A DNA stretch of 64,000 bases from CAZPAH01 sp964584495. Lineage in GTDB: Bacteria > Krumholzibacteriota > Krumholzibacteriia > Krumholzibacteriales > Krumholzibacteriaceae. Location: NCBI GenBank assembly GCA_964584495.1, contig CAZPAH010000002.1, positions 1-64,000 of the forward strand, written 5' to 3'. Under the pieces are notes generated by a model. That model made no database searches, was not told the origin of the DNA, and worked only from the letters and a program-made list of their open reading frames with translations. The position numbers and the translations under genes are program-made. Positions 33,055 through 42,705 of this stretch are shown here, in pieces (position 1 is the stretch's first letter; each line of letters begins with the position of its first letter).

Positions 33055-34212
33055 TTACATTCCACCCGCCGGCTCGGCCCAGTACCCGATCGACGCGTAT
33101 CCGACCCAGTGCCTCAGTGTCGCTATATTGGTCGCTCCAAGCCCCACATCCTCCGGGCCTCGCATAACGGGTTCGATGCTTGTGCTGTAGCCGAGAAGGA
33201 ACCCATCGGGCTCCGGTATACCTTCGAGCGAGCAGAGGTCGCATAGGAGGTCCAAGCCGAACGGTATCGAATAGACTCCGCACCAGGTCACTTTGTACGG
33301 GTACTGCAGGTCGTCCCGCTCGACCATATCCCTGAACAGGGAGATCTTCACTCCATTCACCGGACCGGTCAGGGAAGAGTCGATTATTTCCCTGTCCTGC
33401 CGGACGGCCCTGGCGTAACCGGCGCTGTCGACTCCGAAGGGGGCATAGTTCGTTCCACCCCACCCCTCATCTCCATAATGTACGCAATCGGCCGAGATGA
33501 GAACCGCCACGTCGGCGCCCAGCTCGAGGCCGCTCTCCTCCATTTCACGGAAAATTATATCCGCAAGTTCGCCCGCCGCATCGCCCATGAGGGCGCCGGG
33601 GAGGCGGGAAACCAGAATTGGCAGTATCTCCACCCCTTCGCCCTTACCGGAATCATCCGCGAAACCGGGATACTGGATGAAAGGGATGAAAGCCTCGAGC
33701 GAATGTTCCCGCTCATGCATCTCCTTACTGACGAGAACGATATCTTCGGGAAGGGAAGCGATGATTTTATCCCTGACCGCGGAGACCTTCGTCTCCCCGT
33801 ACGGACCGGCCCATGCGTCGAAGCCGTCGAAGATAAGCTTGCCCTCTATCCCCTCGCGCCTCGCCCTGTGGCAGACCCCGATCAGAATCAGGAGTTTCGC
33901 CCTGACCCGGCTCATTACCCTGAGATATTCAACACCCGCGTAGATATAGTCGTCGTGGGGACAGACGGCGCCGATCATGGCGGTTCCGGGGAGATTCACC
34001 GCGGCACTCTCCCCCTCACTCGAAAGATAGGCCTTCGCGGCCCTTATAAGCGGTTCGAGCTGCCCCGGCTCCGTGGCATAACCTACCGAGTCGATCGGAA
34101 CCCTCACCATGCTGTCCCCGGCCATCGCGGCGGAAGCGCAAATACAGGCGGCCAGCGAGAGCGCCGACACGCAGAGCATGCGGCGCCGCGCTGAAACCCT
34201 AGTCAAATCCAT
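33055..34212 (-). CDS. MEMO1-family (AmmeMemoRadiSam protein B) with signal peptide
   Basis: About 385 residues from the ATG at 34212, which has GGAGGT five bases upstream. The N-terminus carries an export signal (LCVSALSLAACICASAAMAGD), unusual for this family. The MEMO fold follows: AVCPHDDYIYAGVEYL, LLILIGVCHRARREG, KEMHEREHSLEAFIPFIQY, and VLISADCVHYGDEGW. Histidines equivalent to the metal ligands of extradiol dioxygenase-like proteins are visible (PHDDY, EREHSLE, VHYGD). MEMO proteins often occur beside AMMECR1 and a radical SAM gene; neither is adjacent here. Function is unknown, and the periplasmic location is inferred from the signal. Confidence 0.85.
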   Translation of the reverse strand: MDLTRVSARRRMLCVSALSLAACICASAAMAGDSMVRVPIDSVGYATEPGQLEPLIRAAKAYLSSEGESAAVNLPGTAMIGAVCPHDDYIYAGVEYLRVMSRVRAKLLILIGVCHRARREGIEGKLIFDGFDAWAGPYGETKVSAVRDKIIASLPEDIVLVSKEMHEREHSLEAFIPFIQYPGFADDSGKGEGVEILPILVSRLPGALMGDAAGELADIIFREMEESGLELGADVAVLISADCVHYGDEGWGGTNYAPFGVDSAGYARAVRQDREIIDSSLTGPVNGVKISLFRDMVERDDLQYPYKVTWCGVYSIPFGLDLLCDLCSLEGIPEPDGFLLGYSTSIEPVMRGPEDVGLGATNIATLRHWVGYASIGYWAEPAGGM

Positions 34213-34533
34213 AATACACCTCCATATCTTTCCCTCAGGATACAACAGTATTCGACGAACGTCCAGTATGGTCGAATTAGCTTGGAGGACGGGACGTGAA
34301 GGGCGATCCGGCGATGGAGGGGAACCGTTGACCTTCAGTTTTTTCTCCGGCCTCTTGCCGGTGAATATTTTAATTATTTTCCTACGAAAGTGCTTAACTT
34401 TCTCATTCCAGGGAAATATATTCAGTTCTCGGGCCGCGGCAAACCGGCCCGAAAGTCACGGATTAAAAATCGATTCGGCATCGAAGCAAGGCGGAGTTAA
34501 CCGGCGGCATTCCCCGGCACTAGGGAAGGAACG
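34213..34533. other. Intergenic region with divergent promoters
   Basis: No gene is seen in these 321 bases between the MEMO gene (minus) and the MFS gene (plus). It has an AT-rich centre (about 34365-34425) and a perfect inverted repeat just after it at 34429-34452. It probably holds the promoters of both genes; no clear -35/-10 pair is evident. Confidence 0.5.
34429..34452. repeat. Perfect 8-bp inverted repeat upstream of the MFS gene
   Basis: TCGGGCCG (34429-34436) and CGGCCCGA (34445-34452) flank an eight-base spacer, 82 bases before the MFS start codon. It could be an operator or an RNA leader hairpin; no T-run follows. Confidence 0.4.
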
Positions 34534-35730
34534 ATGACGGAAAAGAGAAGAAAAAGGATCCTCACGGCGATTTCCCTCTACCATGCATGCAATGACGGAT
34601 CGGTCGTCACCCTGCCGATGCTCTTCCCCCTTCTTTTCGATCAGGGCATCCTGATCAGAAATTATGACGACATCGGGAGGCTCAATCTTGTCGGCCTCGT
34701 AGTCGCCTTCAGCTTCCAGGCCGCCCTCGGACACTGGGCGAGAAGAAGGCATTCAGGATACTACCTGGCGGCCGACGCCCTAATCACCGGGGTATCCCTT
34801 TTCCTGCTCACCCTATCGATCGACTACTGGATGCTGGTCGTCTTCTTCGTCGCCATGAGAATAGGAACCAGCATATATCACCCGGTAGGCATATCCTGGC
34901 TCTCCCACACGTTCGGAGGAATGAACCTCGACAAGCCGATGGGGGTGCAGTCGGCGTTCGGGGACCTCGGGGTCCTTATATCATTCTCGACAACGGGACT
35001 GCTCGCCCAGAAATTCGGATGGAAAATCCCGCTTTTTCTATGGGGATTCTTGAACTTCGCCGCGATGGTCGTCGGTCTCTTCATATCGAGGAGGACGACC
35101 AGCCGACAGGAAGCGATCGAGCAGAAGGAGGAGGAGAAGGAACCTGTATCCTGGATCAAAGCTTTTGGTTCCCTCGGAACGTTTGTCCCGATGATCGTTC
35201 TCGGAGGCCTCACCTGGGGCATCACCCTTAACTTCGCTCCCAGCCTCATGGACCACGGGCTGGGACTATCCCTGTCGGAAACCGGTGTCGTATTCGGCTT
35301 CTGGATCGCCGCGGGAGCACTGTCGTCACTGTTTTACGGAAAGATAACGGAGCTGTTCGGCAGGCTCAGGTCGCTTATCCTCGCTCTAACGATCATCGCC
35401 GGCACCACCTTTGTCATCGGATTCTCGCGGGATGTCTCGATATCGATCGCCGCCATGACACTTTACGGAGCGGCCCTCTTCATCATCTACCCGGCGATCC
35501 TCTCGTATCTGGGCGGCAGATCCAACCCGAGAAACCGGACCCCCACATTCGCCCTTTCGGCGAATATCATGATCGTCGCCAACTCGATATTCACCTACCT
35601 GTCGGGCCGCATTTCGGACCTGTACGGCATCCACACCCCGTTCATCCTGATCGGAATCATCACGTCCCTTGTCCTTCTCTATGTCCTCATGATAAGATCT
35701 TCCCTGAAATCATCTCTTTCGAAAGGATAA
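34534..35730 (+). CDS. MFS transporter (fosmidomycin-resistance-like)
   Basis: 398 residues with 12 predicted membrane spans. The segment MRIGTSIYHPVGISWLSHTF resembles the FHPxG region typical of Fsr-like major facilitator proteins, and the central loop (RRTTSRQEAIEQKEEEKEP) separates two six-helix halves. LGLSLSETGVVFGFWIAAGALSSLFYGK begins the second half. Members of this branch export drugs or small acids in exchange for protons. The cargo cannot be told from sequence. The lipoprotein gene starts two bases after its stop, so the two are probably co-transcribed. Confidence 0.88.
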   Translation: MTEKRRKRILTAISLYHACNDGSVVTLPMLFPLLFDQGILIRNYDDIGRLNLVGLVVAFSFQAALGHWARRRHSGYYLAADALITGVSLFLLTLSIDYWMLVVFFVAMRIGTSIYHPVGISWLSHTFGGMNLDKPMGVQSAFGDLGVLISFSTTGLLAQKFGWKIPLFLWGFLNFAAMVVGLFISRRTTSRQEAIEQKEEEKEPVSWIKAFGSLGTFVPMIVLGGLTWGITLNFAPSLMDHGLGLSLSETGVVFGFWIAAGALSSLFYGKITELFGRLRSLILALTIIAGTTFVIGFSRDVSISIAAMTLYGAALFIIYPAILSYLGGRSNPRNRTPTFALSANIMIVANSIFTYLSGRISDLYGIHTPFILIGIITSLVLLYVLMIRSSLKSSLSKG

Positions 35731-35732
35731 TT

Positions 35733-36260
35733 ATGGGAACGATCCGCCGGTTGATTCTGGCTTCGACCGCCGCGGCGGTGCTGGCCTCGGCAGGATGCTC
35801 GGGCCCCTCTACCGGTAACGAGGAAAACGTGCTCAGGCGCTTTCCGATAACCGGCTCGTCCGATATCATCACGAAATCGGGAGTGAGCTTTGACAGAGAG
35901 GTAACCAGCGACGGTAACGGCTCCATAAGGATAGAGGCGACCGGGCCCAGGACGGTGCAGCTCTACCAGCTCGGCGCCCCCGCGACCCAAGACCGTCTTC
36001 TCACCTACAAGGCCTCACTGAAAACGGAGAATTTCGACGGCAAGGTCTACCTCGAGCTGAAGTACCGCGTACCTGGGAAAGGCGAATTTCAACGGAGGGG
36101 CCTTAAAGACTCGCTGTCGGGAAATGCCGGCTGGAAAACCGTCACGGCCTCGATCCGTCCGGAAAAGGATTCCACGCCGGATATCATATGGCTGAACGTA
36201 GTCGCCCACGGCACCGGCACCGCCTGGATCGACGACATAAGGCTTGTCGAAAGCCGCTGA
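35733..36260 (+). CDS. Small lipoprotein with predicted beta-sandwich domain
   Basis: 175 residues. The signal peptide ends in a lipobox-like LASAGC, so the mature protein should be lipid-anchored. The rest looks like a carbohydrate-binding-module or galactose-binding-like beta-sandwich: FDREVTSDGNGSIRIEATGP, LTYKASLKTENFDGKVYLEL, and a final TAWIDDIRLVESR, a usual last strand of CBM4/6-type domains. The ribosome site AAAGGA lies inside the end of the MFS gene. No enzyme residues are seen. Family unknown to me; the fold assignment is tentative. Confidence 0.75.
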   Translation: MGTIRRLILASTAAAVLASAGCSGPSTGNEENVLRRFPITGSSDIITKSGVSFDREVTSDGNGSIRIEATGPRTVQLYQLGAPATQDRLLTYKASLKTENFDGKVYLELKYRVPGKGEFQRRGLKDSLSGNAGWKTVTASIRPEKDSTPDIIWLNVVAHGTGTAWIDDIRLVESR

Positions 36261-36348
36261 ACCGGGGCCAGCTGAAACAAAGACCGGGCCATATCCGTAT
36301 CGAAATTGTAGCCGGCCACGGGCCGGTTCAGGATGAAAGGGGATAACG

Positions 36349-36549
36349 ATGGTTTCTTTTCTGCTGTGGTGCCTTCTGCTGGTCGTCTGCTGGCCGCTGG
36401 CCCTGATCGTACTGCTGCTCTTCCCTCTCCTGTGGCTGATAGCGCTGCCTTTCAGGATAGCGGGAGCGATTATCGCGGGCCTATTCGGAATTATCTGGGG
36501 CCTGATAACACTCCCGTTCAGAATTATATGCGGGCGCTGCATATTCTAG
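36349..36549 (+). CDS. Small hydrophobic membrane protein
   Basis: 66 residues, almost wholly hydrophobic, with two predicted membrane helices (LLWCLLLVVCWPLALIVLLL and AGAIIAGLFGIIWGLITLPF) joined and followed by short FRI motifs. AAAGGGG lies about seven bases before the ATG, which supports translation. I do not recognise the family. The repeated LPFRI phrase suggests two related halves. It follows the lipoprotein gene by 88 bases and converges on the OPT transporter gene. Confidence 0.6.
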   Translation: MVSFLLWCLLLVVCWPLALIVLLLFPLLWLIALPFRIAGAIIAGLFGIIWGLITLPFRIICGRCIF

Positions 36550-36568
36550 GCTGAACGCCCGCCTTCCC

Positions 36569-38530
36569 CTACTTTCCGTCCCCGCCCGCCAGGGAGTACC
36601 GGTACATGAACAGGGAAAGTAGGATAATCATCACGATCGCGACGATCTCACCGGAATTCTCCGAATAGGAAAGCTTCAAAAACGATTCCCAGCCCAAGGC
36701 CGCTATGACGGCGGCTACAACCCCGGCGATCGAACCTCCCGCTATAAACCCCGAGGCAACGAGTATCCCCCGTTCCTTTCTCTCTTTCGCCTTTTTCTCG
36801 TCCCTGCTGCTGTTGCCTACCAGGTAGGAGATAAATCCCCCGACGAGAACGGCGGTATTGAGCTGTATCGGTAGATACATCCCGAGCGCGAAGGCCAGGG
36901 CGGGTACACCCGACATCGCGAGTATCACGGATATTATCACACCGAAGGAGAAGAGTATCCACTGTACCCCCGCTTCCGGTCCCATCAGCCCGAAGATGAT
37001 CTCCTTCATCGCGGATGCTTGGGGAGCCGGCATCTCCAGGGATCCCAGAGTATAGGTCCTTGCGAGCAACATCATCGCCAGTCCGCAGAAAACGGCCGAA
37101 ACCGTTATTCCGAGAAACTTGAAGACCTGCTGATTCCTAGGGGTCGCCCCGATCCAGTATCCGACCTTCAGGTCGGTCGCGAAGGCGCCGGCGACCGCCA
37201 GCGCAGTGCAGACCACTCCACCGATTATCAGCGCCACGAACATTCCCGGCTTCCCGGAGAGTCCCACCCTGGTCAATATTACGCTTGTTATAATGAGCGT
37301 CGCCAGTGTCATCCCCGACACCGGATTGGTTCCTATCAACCCTATGGCCCTGGCTGCGACCATCGTGAACAGGAACGATATGCCGAGGGCCAGAAGTATT
37401 CCTATCGTGCTGACCTGGGAATTTGCGAGCCCCCCCCTGAAGAAGAGCCAAAGGCAGAGGGCTATCGCCGCCACCCCGATCAAGACATCCCGCATGCTCA
37501 AATTCCTGTCGGTCCGCTTCTCGTGGAGTTCCCCTCTAGAGGCAGCCATCCCCTTGACCCCCAGCATGAAAGATTTTCCAATCGAGGGAATACTCTTTAT
37601 AATTCCCATAATACCGGCGCCGGCGATGCCGCCGATACCGATCAAGCGGACGTAGCTGACGAATATGTCATCAACGCCCATCTCTGAGATCGGCACGGTC
37701 GCGGGGGGAATGATCCCGGCAAGGTGCGAGCCGAAATAATGAACGAGAGGGACGATGACCAGGAATGAGAGGAAAGATCCCGCGGCGATAATAGATGCGT
37801 ATTTTATCCCTACGATATAGCCCAGCCCGATTATCGCCGAAAGCCCGTCGACCCTGACGGCCATGGCGAACCGGCGTTCGAGCCATTTTCCGATCCATAC
37901 AGCCTTGAACGAGATAATCTCGCGCCAGAGTCCGAAAGTCAAAATGCATAGATCGAAAACGAATCCTACGAACGCGGACCAGATCAGTATCGTCGCCTGC
38001 CTCCCGGCTCCCTGGCCCGCCACGAGTATCTCCGTCGTGGCCATCGCCTCGGGGAAAGGGAGCTTTCCGTGCTCCTTGACCATCAGGTAGTCCCTGAGCG
38101 GTATAAGGAATAGGACGCCCAGGCATCCTCCGAAGAAAGCGGTAAGGAATATATGCCAGAAGGAAACCTTCACGTCGAGCATGTAGAGCGCCGGTATGGT
38201 GAAAACGGCCCCCGCCACTACGGCGCTGGAGGCGGCTCCGACGGATTGGATGATGACATTCTCCAGGATCGTGCTTTTGCGGGCGAATATATTGGCCAGC
38301 CCTATGGCGAGGATAGCTATCGGTATCGCCGCCTCCATCCCCTGCCCGGTCTTGAGCGCCAGGTACGCGGAGGCGAGCGAGAATATCATCGCCATAATCA
38401 GCCCTATCCCGACGGATCGAAGCGTGACCTCGAAGGGAGAGCTTTCTGCGGGAACTATCGGGTGATATGTTTCACCCTCGCCCAGGGTCCTGTACGCTTC
38501 CGGGGGAAGCTTTTTCGGAACGTCAACCAT
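36569..38530 (-). CDS. OPT-family oligopeptide/metal-chelate transporter
   Basis: About 653 residues from the ATG at 38530, chosen because AGAAAGGA sits seven bases before it; ATG at 38557 is a weaker alternative. The protein has about 15 membrane spans and the features of the OPT family: VTLRSVGIGLIMAMIFSLAS near the start, EAAIPIAILAIGLANIF, GKLPFPEAMATTEILVAGQG and the later MYLPIQLNTAVLVGGFISYLV. Family members import peptides or iron-siderophore complexes; this bacterial branch (COG1297) has no settled substrate. The gene is divergent from the aldo/keto reductase gene. Confidence 0.94.
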   Translation of the reverse strand: MVDVPKKLPPEAYRTLGEGETYHPIVPAESSPFEVTLRSVGIGLIMAMIFSLASAYLALKTGQGMEAAIPIAILAIGLANIFARKSTILENVIIQSVGAASSAVVAGAVFTIPALYMLDVKVSFWHIFLTAFFGGCLGVLFLIPLRDYLMVKEHGKLPFPEAMATTEILVAGQGAGRQATILIWSAFVGFVFDLCILTFGLWREIISFKAVWIGKWLERRFAMAVRVDGLSAIIGLGYIVGIKYASIIAAGSFLSFLVIVPLVHYFGSHLAGIIPPATVPISEMGVDDIFVSYVRLIGIGGIAGAGIMGIIKSIPSIGKSFMLGVKGMAASRGELHEKRTDRNLSMRDVLIGVAAIALCLWLFFRGGLANSQVSTIGILLALGISFLFTMVAARAIGLIGTNPVSGMTLATLIITSVILTRVGLSGKPGMFVALIIGGVVCTALAVAGAFATDLKVGYWIGATPRNQQVFKFLGITVSAVFCGLAMMLLARTYTLGSLEMPAPQASAMKEIIFGLMGPEAGVQWILFSFGVIISVILAMSGVPALAFALGMYLPIQLNTAVLVGGFISYLVGNSSRDEKKAKERKERGILVASGFIAGGSIAGVVAAVIAALGWESFLKLSYSENSGEIVAIVMIILLSLFMYRYSLAGGDGK

Positions 38531-38810
38531 CGCAAATCCTTTCTCCGGTTTTTCCATTTTCCGCACCCGGCGCCCCGGGCAAGAACCAGTCAAACCTATC
38601 GCCCCGGTTCGCTCGATATCGAGGGAAGATCATATCACTCCCGTCATGAGCCGGCCAGCCTTTTCACGCGGGACTCCGGCGGCGCCGCGGGCAGCAAATC
38701 CTTGACCGGCACTGCGGTTTAGAGGTTATACTCCACCATGCAGCCGGATACTCGCGACTCGGCGCAGACGGCTGCAGGTGGGGCGTAAAGGAAGGAAAGC
38801 GAGGCGCAAG

Positions 38811-40046
38811 ATGAAGGAATCACGGGAAGCTTTTTCGAGAAGGTCCTTTCTCGGAACGGGGATCGCGGGGATCGTCGGTGCCGGGCTGGGGATTGCCGGA
38901 AGCCCGGTCCTGCTGGAGGGACAGACCGACCCTCCTCGGGAAAATGAAAAGAGCAAGAAAGAGGAGAAACCACGGATAAAGAGCTACCGGAGGCTCGGCC
39001 GCACGGGATACAAGGTCTCCGACCTGGCTTTCGGCAACGCCGGCATGCAGGACACATCGCTGCTGGAATACGCCATGGAGCGCGGAATAAACTACGTCGA
39101 TACGGCCCGCCAGTACTACGACATGGAGGTCTTGATCGGAAAGCTCTTTCCGGCCAAGAGGGACAAGCTGTTTGTGACAACAAAGCTGGAACCGGAACTT
39201 TTCACCGCCGAAACGACCGAGGCGCAGATAACCAAGGCGCTCGAGGAAAGCCTTCAGCGGCTCAACACCGATTACGTCGATTGCTGCCTCGTACACTCGG
39301 TGGGCGACCCGAACCTCGGCGGCCCCGAAAGGATCCGGAACCCGGCGATACAGGAGGCGTTCGAGAAGGCTAAAAAAGCGGGGAAGGCGAGATTCTGGGG
39401 CGCCAGCTCCCACGGTCCCCTGATGATCGAGGATTTCACATGGCTTATCGAAAACACGGAGATAGACTTGATCATGCCCGGTATGAATCGCATGACACGC
39501 GGTCTCGAACCCGTTCTGGCCAAGGCTAAGCAGAAGGATATCGCCGTCGCCGCGATGAAATCGCTCTCCGCGGCAAGGAAGATAGACTATTCGGAGTATA
39601 TGAAGGAGGGAACGACGGCGCGCCAGGCCCTTCTCAAATGGATGCTGGCCCAGCAGAATATGGACACGATAACGATCACGATGCGCACCTTCGAGGATAT
39701 CGACGAGTTTGTAGCCGTATCGGGAAATCCTAAGATCTCCTCGGCGGAATCGAAGGTGCTCACCGGGTACTGCTCGCTCCTCGACCACGACTATTGCCGT
39801 CCCGGATGTGACGGGTGTTTGGATGCGTGCCCGATCGGTATTCCGATCCACGACATACTCAGGTACAGGCTCTACTTCAACAATTACGGCAGGGAAAAAT
39901 ACGCGATGGGGATGTATGCCAAGCTGCCCGATTCCAAGAAAGCGTCCAGCTGCCTCTCCTGCGATGGGAGATGCTCCGGCTCATGTCCGTTCGGTCTGGA
40001 TATAAGAGGTAAGCTTGTCGAGGCTCATTCCGATCTCGTCATATAG
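38811..40046 (+). CDS. Tat-exported aldo/keto reductase with C-terminal 4Fe-4S motifs
   Basis: 411 residues from the ATG at 38811 (GAGG seven bases upstream). The N-terminus has a twin-arginine signal (SRRSFLG) followed by GIAGIVGAGLGIAGSP. The aldo/keto reductase barrel spans about residues 55-320, with DTARQYY holding the catalytic Asp and Tyr and LQRLNTDYVDCCLVHSVGD in the middle. The C-terminus has two cysteine clusters, CRPGCDGCLDACP and CLSCDGRCSGSCP, able to bind 4Fe-4S clusters. Tat export fits a protein that folds with cofactors before secretion. It is similar to the COG1453 predicted oxidoreductases. Physiological substrate unknown. Confidence 0.9.
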   Translation: MKESREAFSRRSFLGTGIAGIVGAGLGIAGSPVLLEGQTDPPRENEKSKKEEKPRIKSYRRLGRTGYKVSDLAFGNAGMQDTSLLEYAMERGINYVDTARQYYDMEVLIGKLFPAKRDKLFVTTKLEPELFTAETTEAQITKALEESLQRLNTDYVDCCLVHSVGDPNLGGPERIRNPAIQEAFEKAKKAGKARFWGASSHGPLMIEDFTWLIENTEIDLIMPGMNRMTRGLEPVLAKAKQKDIAVAAMKSLSAARKIDYSEYMKEGTTARQALLKWMLAQQNMDTITITMRTFEDIDEFVAVSGNPKISSAESKVLTGYCSLLDHDYCRPGCDGCLDACPIGIPIHDILRYRLYFNNYGREKYAMGMYAKLPDSKKASSCLSCDGRCSGSCPFGLDIRGKLVEAHSDLVI

Positions 40047-40064
40047 AAAGAGTGGAGGACTATC

Positions 40065-40859
40065 ATGAACAAATACGTAACGATACCGGGAACGGCGCGC
40101 TCGGCGATGCTCGCCTGCCTTGCCTTCATAGCTGTTATATCCGGCTGCTCCGGCGGAGAGATAGATACGAAAGATCCCGCCCGAAAAGTCCTCGCGGAGT
40201 CGGTGAAGGCGATGGGCGGTTTGAAGAGAGCCTCGGGATGGAAAACGAGGATAGAGAAGGGCGAGATGTTCTCGGACTTTCCCGGTTGGGGGAGGTTGCA
40301 GGCCAAATGCGCCAGGTACGTCGAGAAGCCGGACAAGATATTCATCGATCAGGATTACAGCGCTTTCGATAATCCGTTCTATTTCTCTTATACGTACAAT
40401 AACGGCGTCGCGTGGCAGGAGGTCAACATGGGTATAAGGCAGAATCCCGCCACGACGGCATACCTCGAGAGGCAGCTGAAAACGATCGATGGAGCGGCAT
40501 ACTATCTTACCGGCTGCGATACATTCTTTATCGTTACCGATGTCGAAGACGATTCCCTGCTCACGGCTTCCAGGCTGGAACGAATCGGATGCGTCGACGA
40601 GGGGGACACCGCCTATTTCGATATCTGCAGGGAGACCCACCTCCCGCTGAGAATGATAGCGAAGGAGCGGGGAAGCCTCCTTCACACCATACTGGATGAT
40701 TACAGAAAAACGGGAGGTCTGAAAGTCCCGTTCCACCTGACCGTTTACAGGGACGGCCGAAAGGCGTCAGAGTACAGATGGGAGGAGATTTCTTTCGGTT
40801 CCAGAATCGACCCTGAGATCTTCGAAAAGAACCGTCCCGCAGACAGCGGGGGCCCGTGA
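40065..40859 (+). CDS. Lipoprotein, LolA/sorting-protein-like fold possible
   Basis: 264 residues with a lipobox (AVISGC) at the end of the signal peptide. The mature part begins with LAESVKAMGGLKRASGWKT, a start often seen in proteins of the LolA/LppX-like superfamily whose half-barrel binds lipid, and continues with a beta-rich region and a DDYRKTGGLKVPFHLTVYRDG motif. This last motif is typical of hypothetical outer-membrane lipoproteins that resemble sorting proteins. It follows the aldo/keto reductase gene by 18 bases with GGAGG before the ATG, so both are likely one transcript. Function unknown. Confidence 0.75.
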   Translation: MNKYVTIPGTARSAMLACLAFIAVISGCSGGEIDTKDPARKVLAESVKAMGGLKRASGWKTRIEKGEMFSDFPGWGRLQAKCARYVEKPDKIFIDQDYSAFDNPFYFSYTYNNGVAWQEVNMGIRQNPATTAYLERQLKTIDGAAYYLTGCDTFFIVTDVEDDSLLTASRLERIGCVDEGDTAYFDICRETHLPLRMIAKERGSLLHTILDDYRKTGGLKVPFHLTVYRDGRKASEYRWEEISFGSRIDPEIFEKNRPADSGGP

Positions 40860-40889
40860 CGGGATCTCTCAACGGTGTCCCGGCGCTTG

Positions 40890-42386
40890 CTACACGCCCG
40901 CCTCGGGCAGGGGGAGGAGTATATCGGCCCTGGTGCCTTCCCCAAGCTTGCTTTCGAGCTTGAAGGTGCCACCGTGATCCTTGATTATCCTGTACGCTAT
41001 AGGTAGTCCCAGCCCGGCTCTGTCCTGCCTTCTATGAGTGGTAAAGAACGGCTCGAGGGCTCTGTCGCCTTCACGTTCCGACATACCCTCGCCGTTATCG
41101 ATAACACTTATCCTTAGATATTTTTTCGGCTGTTGTTTAGTGAAGGACTCCGTATCGGGCGGTGAGAACGAAGCCGCCGCCGCTTCGATCCTCAAAAGCC
41201 CCCCTTCAGGCATCGCATCGGCGGAATTGATGCAGATATTGAGAATGGCCCTCTCGATCTGTCCCCTGTCGATGCAAACGGTCTCCAGCCCTTCCTCGCA
41301 CCGGCAGACTATCCTTATGCCGGGGGGAAAGGTCCTCTGGAGCAGGCGGCTGAGAGATTGTATGATCTCCGCGGCCGATTCTTCTTTTCTGCGGGGCAAC
41401 GTGTTGTTGCCGAGCGACTGGAGTTTCCTCGTATATTCGCCGGCCTGCTCGGTCGCGTTGAGGATCTCCTCGAGATCTTTCCTGATCGGATTATCATCTT
41501 CCAGTCCCGAAAGGACCAGTGTGGCCAGACCCGTGATCCCGCATACGATATTATTAAAATCGTGGGCGATATCTCCCGCCAGATTGATAAGGGCTTCGAC
41601 CCTCTGCGTGTTCAGATAGTTATGAGCCATTCTAGTCTGTTCGGTTATATCCCTCACGATACCGCACATCCCGATCACCTTCCGGCGCTCGCCGTCGTAG
41701 AGCGGCACCTTGGATATCTGCAGGACCGTCTTCCGCCCATTCTTGACTATCGTCCTTTCGTAACGTACCTGTTTGCCCGAGAGTACGATTTCATCAGTGC
41801 CGTCCTCTTTCTCGATCTCTATCGCATTAAGAATTGTCATCCTCTTTCCGACTATCTCCCCGGCCGTCAACCCGGCCATATCGGCGAAAGCCTTGTTGGC
41901 CAGCGTATAGATGCCGTCGCAGTCCTTAGTGAATATCGCATCGTCGACGCCTTCGAATATCGCCTTGAGGAGCTCATTTCTTTCCGCAAGGGCCTTCTTG
42001 AATTTGTCGGCCTTATCGAGATCGATGACGAATCCCGTCATCGCCGCGAGATCCCCCTTCGAATCGAATATGGGGCTCGATGTGATCCGCACCGGAAAGA
42101 TCACGCCGTCTTTCCGTTTGAAATCCATATCGATTTCAGAGGATCCGGTCTCCAGTATCGATCTTATCTTTCCGGGTATTTCCTCTATTCTTTCTTTGGG
42201 CCAGAAGGGGTAAGGGGGGGTTGAACCGAGCAGCTCTTCGGTCGTGAAGGATACCATTTTGCAAAAAGCGTCATTGACATCAATAATGACGCCTCCCTTG
42301 TCTATGACAAGAATGGCTATCGCTGCTTCCTTGAAAATGGTCCGGCTGTACTCCAGCTCTTCCATTTCTATCCCGTCGTTTCGCAT
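40890..42386 (-). CDS. PAS-domain sensor histidine kinase
   Basis: 498 residues, soluble. Two PAS domains (about residues 12-130 and 140-255) precede a histidine kinase core. The H-box is GDIAHDFNNIVCGI, the form with HDFNN usual for the HisKA group of hybrid-type kinases. The N-box is NICINSADAMPEGG, followed by VIDNGEGMSE, EPFFTTHRRQDRAGLGL and the final G-box. All catalytic motifs are present, and no receiver domain is attached. No response regulator is encoded nearby, so it is an orphan kinase. The lack of membrane spans means a cytoplasmic signal such as redox state or a ligand bound by PAS. Confidence 0.93.
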   Translation of the reverse strand: MRNDGIEMEELEYSRTIFKEAAIAILVIDKGGVIIDVNDAFCKMVSFTTEELLGSTPPYPFWPKERIEEIPGKIRSILETGSSEIDMDFKRKDGVIFPVRITSSPIFDSKGDLAAMTGFVIDLDKADKFKKALAERNELLKAIFEGVDDAIFTKDCDGIYTLANKAFADMAGLTAGEIVGKRMTILNAIEIEKEDGTDEIVLSGKQVRYERTIVKNGRKTVLQISKVPLYDGERRKVIGMCGIVRDITEQTRMAHNYLNTQRVEALINLAGDIAHDFNNIVCGITGLATLVLSGLEDDNPIRKDLEEILNATEQAGEYTRKLQSLGNNTLPRRKEESAAEIIQSLSRLLQRTFPPGIRIVCRCEEGLETVCIDRGQIERAILNICINSADAMPEGGLLRIEAAAASFSPPDTESFTKQQPKKYLRISVIDNGEGMSEREGDRALEPFFTTHRRQDRAGLGLPIAYRIIKDHGGTFKLESKLGEGTRADILLPLPEAGV

Positions 42387-42705
42387 GTGTCTTGCCTCTT
42401 TTAAAACGAGAGCCGGGCTGGTAACGGGGCGTGAAGCGGTCGATCCTACGTACAGGCACGTCGACCATAATCACGCCCGGTATCCCCTCCTTTTTTCTAT
42501 CGGCCGGAAAGACCGGGCCCTTTACATTTTTTACCCGGGGGCTACCGGGAAACTCTTTGTCATTCGTAAAGATCCGGATCCCCCCCCGAGCACGACAGCA
42601 GCGCGGCGGACGCCGAGCGGCGGCCTTGTCATATTTCTTGCATAAATCCCCGCGAGCGGCGGTCATTAATGGTAAAACCGGCAGTTTGAAAGGAGCAAGG
42701 GTGTT
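42387..42705. other. Intergenic region without a recognised gene
   Basis: These 319 bases lie between the PAS kinase gene (minus) and the small ORF at 42706 (plus). I see no conserved reading frame, RNA or terminator. It should contain the kinase promoter. AAAGGAG at about 42689 is the ribosome site of the small ORF. Confidence 0.45.

Noticed and set aside
38820..39851. A 343-codon minus-strand frame opposite the aldo/keto reductase gene
   Set aside because: No domain or ribosome site; the opposite strand encodes a complete enzyme.
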